This document shows positions 60,668 through 64,000 of a stretch of DNA of 64,000 nt, in pieces. The notes under the pieces are model-generated. The model was not told where the DNA came from. It ran no database searches and worked only from the letters and a program-made list of their open reading frames with translations. The stretch comes from Candidatus Melainabacteria bacterium. Its GTDB lineage: Bacteria > Cyanobacteriota > Vampirovibrionia > Obscuribacterales > Obscuribacteraceae. Numbering within the stretch: position 1 is the stretch's first letter; every line of letters begins with the position of its first letter. The translations under genes and the position numbers were made by a program. The DNA lies in the NCBI GenBank assembly GCA_017307165.1, contig JAFKGK010000011.1, positions 34,669 to 98,668 on the forward strand, in the 5' to 3' direction.

Positions 60668-60863
60668 AGTGAAACGGGCTTGAGGGTTAAAAGAAAAAAG
60701 GAGATTGAGGCTGGGCTAAATTAAAAGCGGGACCTTAGGTTAACCAGCTAAGTATGGCGGTCAGGATCAAGACGATTTTCAAGGCTGAGGAACACTGGGT
60801 ACAAGCAGTTTGGGCTACTTTTTTGGCGGTGTAGTTCCAGATACGTTAACAATTATCCTGGGT

Positions 60864-60925
60864 CGTCGTGGCTACTTCCTTCATCTGAACTCATTTTGAC
60901 TCGGATGAAGGAAGTAACCACGACG
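60864..60925. repeat. 25-bp inverted repeat, right side of the formamidase
   Basis: CGTCGTGGCTACTTCCTTCA and five more bases (60864-60888) are repeated in inverted form at 60901-60925 with two mismatches, around a 12-base loop. A related copy is at 59513. The dehydrogenase gene that follows lacks its start. Confidence 0.65.
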
Positions 60926-61726
60926 GGTGCTCCAGGCCCATACGGAAGTGACCCTGACTGCCTGGCCCACGGTTGTCACGTCCTAAGTGAGAAACCAATG
61001 GCTGATTCCCTGGCAAATGCCCGGAAAATGGTCGCGGCAGCCCAGAAAGCGGGGGAAATTTACGCGGTAATCCAGAACCGCCGCTACGACCCAAACGTAA
61101 GGCGGTTAAAAGAGTTTATCAAAACCGGTACGCTTGGCCCGTTTACCACGCAGAATAGCGATTTTTACCTGGGCGCTCATTTTGAGGGTTTTCGCCTGAC
61201 GATGCCTCATGTTTTGCTGGTTGATATGGCAATCCATACCTTCGATACGGCTCGGTTTATCAGTGGGGCCGACCCTGTATCGGTTTATTGCAAAGAGTGG
61301 AACCCGGCAGGTTCGTGGTTCGAGCAGGGCGCTTCGGCAGTGGCGATATTTGAGATGAGTAACGGGCTGGTTTACACCTACCGGGGTAGCTGGTGCACCG
61401 AAGGTCTAAACACAAACTGGGAAAGCGACTGGCGAATAGTCGGGCCAAATGGAAGCCTGAAATGGGATGGCGGCCAGGGTTTTTCCGCCAAGGTGGTAGC
61501 CCAGCCAGGAGGTTTCCGGTCGGAATTAAACGAGGTTCAGGTACCCGAAGTGCCTAGTGCCGGAAGGGATTCCGGCCACGCCAGTATAATTGCGGAAATG
61601 GTCGAGTGTATCCGAACCGGTCAGACCCCTGAAACGGTCTGTATTGACAATTTAAAAAGTCTTGCGATGGTCCTGGCAGCCGTTGAAAGCGCCGAGCAGG
61701 GCCGCCGGGTGGAGGTTAAGTGGTAA
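60926..61726 (+). pseudogene. Gfo/Idh/MocA-family oxidoreductase, 5'-truncated
   Basis: The reading frame carries LAHGCHVLSEKPMADSLANA (the catalytic EKP motif) and the whole C-terminal substrate domain (VDMAIHTFDTARFISGADPV, GLNTNWESDWRIVGPNGSL). The N-terminal GxGxxG dinucleotide fold, normally about 90 residues, is missing; the coding sequence begins directly after the inverted repeat. An ATG at 60896 lies in the repeat itself and would add unrelated residues. Without the cofactor-binding half the product should be inactive. The family acts on sugars and inositols. Confidence 0.8.
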
Positions 61727-61990
61727 TCAACAGTGGAGGAAACATGCCAGGGATTAAGAAAAGGTGCCATTTAACCCCCCACTGCACCGCTTCAGGTTGA
61801 CCGCCAAAGATATAGGTAACGCCATCTTCCTTAAGAATTTCCCAGTGATTGTCTTGAGTAAAGTAGGAAATTTGCCAGAACAAATAATTTTCCGCAGCAA
61901 ACTCCAAAACCGGAAAACCATCCACCATACTGGACCCGGCCTGGATAAAAAGATTCCTTGTCCCTTTTGATAGAAAATAGTAATCATTCT
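61716..61990 (-). pseudogene. Possible remnant of an Rhs/toxin-complex-like protein
   Basis: A minus-strand frame without a good start reads LFIQAGSSMVDGFPVLEF, then YFTQDNHWEILKEDGVTYIF and GGQPEAVQWGVKW. The pattern W-x-(V/I)-x-x-(E/K)-D-G-x-x-Y-x-(F/Y)-G resembles N-terminal parts of Rhs or insecticidal-toxin (TcB-like) proteins. It is short, overlaps the end of the dehydrogenase remnant and has no ribosome binding site. It may also be chance. Confidence 0.25.
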
Positions 61991-62004
61991 ACTACCATTT
62001 TCGC

Positions 62005-63765
62005 TTACTGAGGTTCTTTCGATAAGCGTTTGCTCTCTTTGTAGGGAAAAATGTCTAAAATTTCGCTCTTTCTAAGGCGATTTTGTAATTGCCACCAATA
62101 TTCAACTTTAAACAGGTCAGCGTGGTTTTTGACAAAGTAATCCCGATACTTGCCGTTCAGACCGAGAAAGGATTTAAATTCAGCCGGAAAGATGTCATTT
62201 TCATCAACCCTGAACCAGGGTTCGGCGGCAAGTTCTTGATCTATTGTTTCGGGTTCAGGAAACTCTCTGAAATTGCAATCGGTGACATGCGATAACTCGT
62301 CATAATCATAAAATACTACCCGGCCATGCCTGGTAACCCCGAAGTTCTTGAGTAGCATATCTCCGGTGAAGATATTAGTAGCGGCCAAATCCTTGACGGC
62401 ATTACCGCAATCGAGGACGGCTGCAAGGACATCACTTTCGCTTGCTTCCCGGATAAAAAGGTTAAGGGGTGTGACCCGGCGTTCGATATAGGCATGTTTT
62501 ATGATGACAAAATTACCCTGGGTTCTGACATTTTGGGAGGCAATACGCTGGAGTTCTGCTAAAAGCCCGGCTGAAAACCGTGCTCGCTCAAATTTCAGGT
62601 GTTCAAATTCATGGGCGTCAATCAAGCGCCCGGCCCGGTCATGCTTGAAAACCAGGTCGTACTTTTCCATCACCTCTTTGTGGGTATTGGTCTTCGGATA
62701 ATCGAATTGGTCCTTGATAATCTTAAAAACAATGTCATACGAAGGGAGGGTAAAAACAGTCATAACCATACCCGGAATTCCCCTGGCAATTTCAAAGTTG
62801 TCGCAGGAGTTTGCGAGGTGTTCAAGCAGATTGCGATACAATTCGGTCTTACCATGTTTGTTAAAGCCTATCGAGTTATAAAGCTCGGCGGTCCGCTTTT
62901 GGGGCATGATAGATTTCAGGAAAGTGACCATATCATAGGGGCGGATGACCTGGACCTGGAAATATGAGCGGGTAAAACTGAATAAAATGTTTATTTCGTC
63001 TTCTTCAAGTAAGACGGCATCTACGACCATTCCTTTAACAGGGTTAAGAAGGGCAATGGCGAAAGGAATCAACTTCTCGGAAGAAGTAAACAAGCGGCCA
63101 ATCAAATAGGCGCTTTTGCCCCGGTAAAAAACCGACTTAAGCATCTCTGCTCTTTCGATTTTGTCAGAAATATCCTCCAATTTTGAAGATTGTAATTGGG
63201 TCATATACCGGGCGATTTCAGAATAAATTGCCCCAACATCTCGCCGGAGGTTCTCGAATTCACAGCCAAAGTCGTATTCACTCAAGATACTGAGGACCAA
63301 ATCGGGCAGAGACCCTTCACAGGATAGAACTTTATACAGGTTAAATTTTGGGTGAGTCGGAGGAGTATCGAAATCGGTATCGACAAATTCAATTTGGGGG
63401 TCCAGACCAACCGTGACAAAAATCCTTCGCGTCAGTGAATTAAAAAAGGTCTCGGCGATTTCCCAATCTTCACACTGGGAAATAAGACCGGAATAGACCG
63501 CTTTTATACTGGCCCAGACCAGCTTTTCGTGGAGGCGTTCCTCCAGAAGTGGTTGGGTTGAGGTTACAAGCTGGTCAATGACTTTCTTGTAAAGTTCCAA
63601 CCGCTCCACCGCGTCAGACTGACCACTTTGCCAATCCCTGTTTGCAAAACGATTTTTAGCCCGTGAGGTAATCGAATTGAACTGAAACCTGTATTCCAGA
63701 AAGGCATTGTAAATGGTGTTTGCCCCTAGATTGGCCAAACGACTTATGGAAAGCGGTTTAATCAT
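62005..63765 (-). CDS. aceK: Isocitrate dehydrogenase kinase/phosphatase
   Basis: A 586-residue bifunctional enzyme that phosphorylates isocitrate dehydrogenase to divert carbon to the glyoxylate bypass, and reverses it. The N-terminal regulatory domain (about 1-300) begins LGANTIYNAFLEYRFQFNSI. The kinase-like part has the AceK loop GIPGMVMTVFTLPSYDIVFK, then KIIKDQFDYPK. The catalytic segment is DLAATNIFTGDMLLKNFGVT, then RHGRVVFYDYDE. All are intact, and the length matches proteobacterial AceK (~580). The glyoxylate-cycle genes aceA and aceB are not in the window. The gene stands alone next to mobile-element debris. AceK is best known from proteobacteria, so acquisition by transfer is possible. 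Confidence 0.93.
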   Translation of the reverse strand: MIKPLSISRLANLGANTIYNAFLEYRFQFNSITSRAKNRFANRDWQSGQSDAVERLELYKKVIDQLVTSTQPLLEERLHEKLVWASIKAVYSGLISQCEDWEIAETFFNSLTRRIFVTVGLDPQIEFVDTDFDTPPTHPKFNLYKVLSCEGSLPDLVLSILSEYDFGCEFENLRRDVGAIYSEIARYMTQLQSSKLEDISDKIERAEMLKSVFYRGKSAYLIGRLFTSSEKLIPFAIALLNPVKGMVVDAVLLEEDEINILFSFTRSYFQVQVIRPYDMVTFLKSIMPQKRTAELYNSIGFNKHGKTELYRNLLEHLANSCDNFEIARGIPGMVMTVFTLPSYDIVFKIIKDQFDYPKTNTHKEVMEKYDLVFKHDRAGRLIDAHEFEHLKFERARFSAGLLAELQRIASQNVRTQGNFVIIKHAYIERRVTPLNLFIREASESDVLAAVLDCGNAVKDLAATNIFTGDMLLKNFGVTRHGRVVFYDYDELSHVTDCNFREFPEPETIDQELAAEPWFRVDENDIFPAEFKSFLGLNGKYRDYFVKNHADLFKVEYWWQLQNRLRKSEILDIFPYKESKRLSKEPQ

Positions 63766-63833
63766 TGAACCCTACTCATTGTTCTAAGGAAATCCGTTTT
63801 TGGAGTTATTTTGCCTGGATTTCCCAGAACCTT

Positions 63834-63852
63834 AATCAATCATTGATTGATT
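63834..63852. repeat. Palindromic ATTG/AATC repeat after the transposase
   Basis: AATCAATCATTGATTGATT is self-complementary except at the centre. It lies between aceK and the partial transposase and may be a terminator or an element end. Confidence 0.4.
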
Positions 63853-63866
63853 TATTACCTTGATTG

Positions 63867-64000
63867 CTAGTAGTTGGTGAAAGCTAAAGCCAAAATGTTA
63901 GCCTGAACTTTAAGCTCAAAACCAGCATTAGTTCTGGCATATAACCTTTGTAAGCCAAACTTCTCTAATTGAGAGTTGGCCGTTTCAATCGATTTGCGAT
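63867..64000 (-). CDS. Partial transposase, IS982-type C-terminus
   Basis: The minus-strand frame entering from the window edge reads RKSIETANSQLEKFGLQRLY, then ARTNAGFELKVQANILALAF and TNY before a TAG at 63867-63869. This matches the end of IS982-type transposases (R..IE..FSQL...F.L.R..ART..GF). The rest lies outside the window. Confidence 0.75.
   Translation of the reverse strand, partial: RKSIETANSQLEKFGLQRLYARTNAGFELKVQANILALAFTNY

Noticed and set aside
1..64000. Possible CRISPR array
   Set aside because: No regularly spaced direct repeats were seen. The repeats at 39.2-40.4 kb are tandem coding repeats (WMxEKR units) inside one open frame, not spacers.
1..64000. tRNA or rRNA genes
   Set aside because: The intergenic stretches were scanned for T-loop GTTCGA-type sequences in suitable context and for long structured conserved segments. 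Occurrences lay inside coding genes or lacked an acceptor stem.

Overview
The window looks like part of a large plasmid or secondary replicon of a Chloroflexota bacterium, close to Ktedonobacteria or a related lineage. This is inferred from several features. A low-copy maintenance block (ParA, ParB, DnaB-type helicase, Rep-like winged-helix protein) sits beside a hairpin-rich stretch. Solute-binding and FHA proteins carry Ala/Thr-rich linkers. A type VII secretion (T7SS) locus combines WXG100 proteins, FHA proteins and a giant FtsK/EssC ATPase. Uncharacterised secreted proteins share a domain I associate with Chloroflexota. No rRNA or tRNA gene was seen.

Layout. 1-1.4 kb: end of an unknown gene, a DHFR/RibD-like remnant and a metallo-beta-lactamase-fold hydrolase. 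1.5-6.5 kb: parB, parA, dnaB-like and rep-like genes on the minus strand, a candidate origin and a small HTH gene. 6.7-7.5 kb: transposase debris. 7.8-8.7 kb: an unknown protein. 9.0-25.8 kb: a long minus-strand catabolic block. It holds an ABC sugar importer (binding protein and two permeases, no ATPase), an enolase-superfamily acid-sugar dehydratase, two glycoside-hydrolase-like proteins, a D-2-hydroxyacid dehydrogenase, a tartronate-semialdehyde-type reductase and LrgAB. Upstream lie a stand-alone receiver protein and a ~1200-residue one-polypeptide regulator (LacI-type sensor, histidine kinase, receivers, AraC DNA-binding domain). 26.1-29.8 kb: a truncated second parB fused to an antisense DUF4386 remnant, then a group II intron. 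30-34.3 kb: a secreted GerMN protein, an oxidoreductase and small membrane proteins. 34.3-37.4 kb: an IS481-family and an IS1380-like element, both with inactivated transposases.

37.4-42.2 kb: a decaying minus-strand operon with a Ser/Thr kinase, a WMxEKR-repeat membrane protein, a TPR-like protein, a prokaryotic E2 (ubiquitin-conjugating-like) protein and a small protein. Several members carry stop codons or frameshifts. 43.3-58.5 kb: an intact T7SS locus. It encodes an inside-out FHA receptor, a ubiquitin-like-FHA fusion, a 2956-residue EssC with seven P-loop ATPase domains instead of three, a divergent membrane-anchored pseudokinase resembling EssB/YukC, and four WXG100-type proteins. This locus, with the neighbouring E2/kinase/WMxEKR operon, is the most unusual system in the window. 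59.3-64 kb: a formamidase between repeat-marked truncation points, a decapitated Gfo/Idh/MocA gene, aceK and a partial IS982-type transposase.

How the genes work together (inference). The hybrid regulator probably senses a sugar acid or oligosaccharide and drives the catabolic block. That block would import and hydrolyse it, dehydrate the acid sugar, reduce the product to glycerate, and move small hydroxy or keto acids through LrgAB. In the T7SS, EssC would use the pseudokinase and Ubl-FHA protein as cytosolic and membrane partners and export the WXG100 proteins, while kinase signalling would be read by the FHA domains.
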